Assembly (NCBI GenBank): GCA_020226215.1 | Contig: CM035230.1 | Location: 25,835,883 to 25,899,882 of the forward strand | Length of the DNA: 64,000 nt | Direction of reading: 5' to 3' | DNA from: Sindora glabra | Lineage: Eukaryota > Streptophyta > Magnoliopsida > Fabales > Fabaceae | Shown: positions 62,893 to 64,000 of the stretch, one piece after another | How the letters are laid out: the number at the start of each line of letters is the position of its first letter | Numbering within the stretch: position 1 is the stretch's first letter | Position numbers and translations under genes: made by a program | Notes under the pieces: model-generated | What the model saw: only the letters and a program-made list of their open reading frames with translations | Databases searched by the model: none | What the model was told of the DNA's origin: nothing

Positions 62893-63419
62893 ATACATGC
62901 ATGGGCATATGGGTTTTTCATGTTCTATAAAAAAATTCATACTTTGGGTAATCTTTTTACAAAAATTAGTATAAATGATTGCAAGTTCTTTAAAATATTT
63001 TATTGCAATTTTCAGTGGATGGAATTTCAATTTTCCTTTTCCGTTCAATGTAAAATGTGCATTAAATTACAATATTTCAAGAAAAGTTTTACATAGAATA
63101 TATATAAAATATTGAACAAAATTTGGTTTCTGCTGGGACACAGACAAAATAAACGTCATATGTACCTAATTAACGTATACTTACGTGACACCATTTTTAA
63201 CGTTTAATTCTGCTTCCTTTTCTATACTTTTCCCTTCTTGAATGTTATATTTTTTTTATAATTAAATTGTTCACTAAATTAGTTTGTAAGGGCGAAATCC
63301 GATAAAAATATGGTAAAAAGTTTTATTCACTTTTTCTAACGGATTTATTAACGGAACTTGTAGTATGATGAAATTTTCAATAGATTCAAATTTGATTAAT
63401 TATTAATATAAATTAATTT

Positions 63420-63874
63420 TATATTATTATTTACATTATATCAATAAAAATTATTAAAAATTCTTTATTATTTTTAAAAATTTTTAACTATTAATACCTT
63501 TTAATCATATATTTTATTCTGATTTAATGATAGTATAAAAACATTTTATACTGATAGCCATATCAAATTTGAATTTATTTGAATTTAAATTTGATAATCA
63601 ATATAAATCAACTTTATATTATCATACAATATATTATTATATCAATTAAAAAATTATTCAAACTTCTCACTATTATTAAAAATTCTTAATTATTATTATT
63701 TTTAATGAAATTTTTTTATTTATTGATAGCATAAAAATATTTTATATTGACAATAGATTAAATTTAAATTCAAATTAAATTATTAAAACTCTTTGACTAC
63801 TATTCAAATTCTTAATTACTATTAACTTTTAGTAATTTTTTTTATTTACTAATAATATAAAATATTTTATATTG

Positions 63875-63877
<3 letters not shown>
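63420..63877. repeat. Degenerate AT-rich tandem repeats
   Basis: A block with TTAACTATTAATA, then TATTGATAGYATAAAAATATTTTATATTGA, then TCAAATTTRAATT recurs about three times between 63420 and 63877. Copy A shows one comparable block at 15080-15250. Confidence 0.5.

Positions 63878-63923
<46 letters not shown>
63878..63923. repeat. (TA)n microsatellite
   Basis: About 22 TA units following the AT-rich tandem repeats. Confidence 0.95.
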
Positions 63924-63926
<3 letters not shown>

Positions 63927-64000
63927 CATTACTTGATGCAAATAAAAAATAAAAAAAATAAAGGAGCTTCTTCCTTTTTTGTTTAGATATGTAAAAAATA

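Larger units (their letters stand above)
29213..63620. repeat. Segmental duplication, copy B (contains LYK copy B)
   Basis: Second copy of the segment, expanded to about 34 kb by insertions absent from copy A: a TIR element (32473-33496), a non-LTR fragment (38816-39382), a copia element (45023-53660) and a rearranged copia element (55151-62892). Recognisable homology fades near 63620. Whether this is a true tandem duplication with a unit of about 29 kb or a dispersed one of about 15 kb cannot be decided, because the left edge of copy A is off the window. Confidence 0.85.
62893..64000. other. AT-rich end of copy B, no gene
   Basis: Collinear with 14540-15260 of copy A up to about 63620; the remainder is AT-rich repeats. 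No coding sequence is supported. Confidence 0.7.

Overview
The window is nuclear DNA of a flowering plant, most likely a eudicot. The evidence is genes with many GT-AG introns, very AT-rich intergenic DNA, Ty1-copia elements primed by initiator tRNA-Met, a CACTA (En/Spm) transposon, several MITE-like elements and a probable Helitron terminus. I cannot name the species from sequence alone.

Only two genes are supported, and they are tandem paralogues on the + strand. LYK copy A (5035-11323) and LYK copy B (35481-42484) each resolve into 12 exons with GT-AG introns and an uninterrupted frame, giving 626 and 620 residues. Both encode LysM receptor-like kinases of the CERK1/LYK3/NFR1 clade: signal peptide, three LysM domains with two CxC motifs, one transmembrane helix and an active RD kinase. 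Exon 3 is only 8 nucleotides long in both. The kinase halves are nearly identical, whereas LysM1 and LysM2 differ heavily, so the pair looks like one signalling output attached to diverging ligand sensors.

Both genes lie in a duplicated segment (about 1-15260 and 29213-63620) whose copies differ by many insertions and deletions. Copy A alone has a 165-bp Mutator-type MITE in the promoter region and has lost about 430 bp of 3' flank. Copy B alone has a non-LTR insertion in intron 5, a 1-kb TIR element upstream, an old antisense copia element (45023-53660) containing a nested solo LTR, and a rearranged copia element (55151-62892). Both copies carry a 1.5-kb foldback element just upstream of the promoter.

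Between the segments (15745-24957) is a decayed CACTA transposon with CACTAC/GTAGTG ends, subterminal repeats, recognisable transposase remnants and an internal inverted repeat with 338-bp arms. The rest of the 24958-29212 interval holds a TIR element and a near-perfect 145-bp foldback MITE, with no convincing gene.

The least ordinary structures are the copia element at 55151-62892, where the leader and the N-terminal half of gag are inverted and a 3'-end fragment replaces the 5' LTR, and the receptor pair with its microexon and uneven divergence. All exon models, divergence counts and element boundaries were read by eye and have not been tested by alignment or transcript data.
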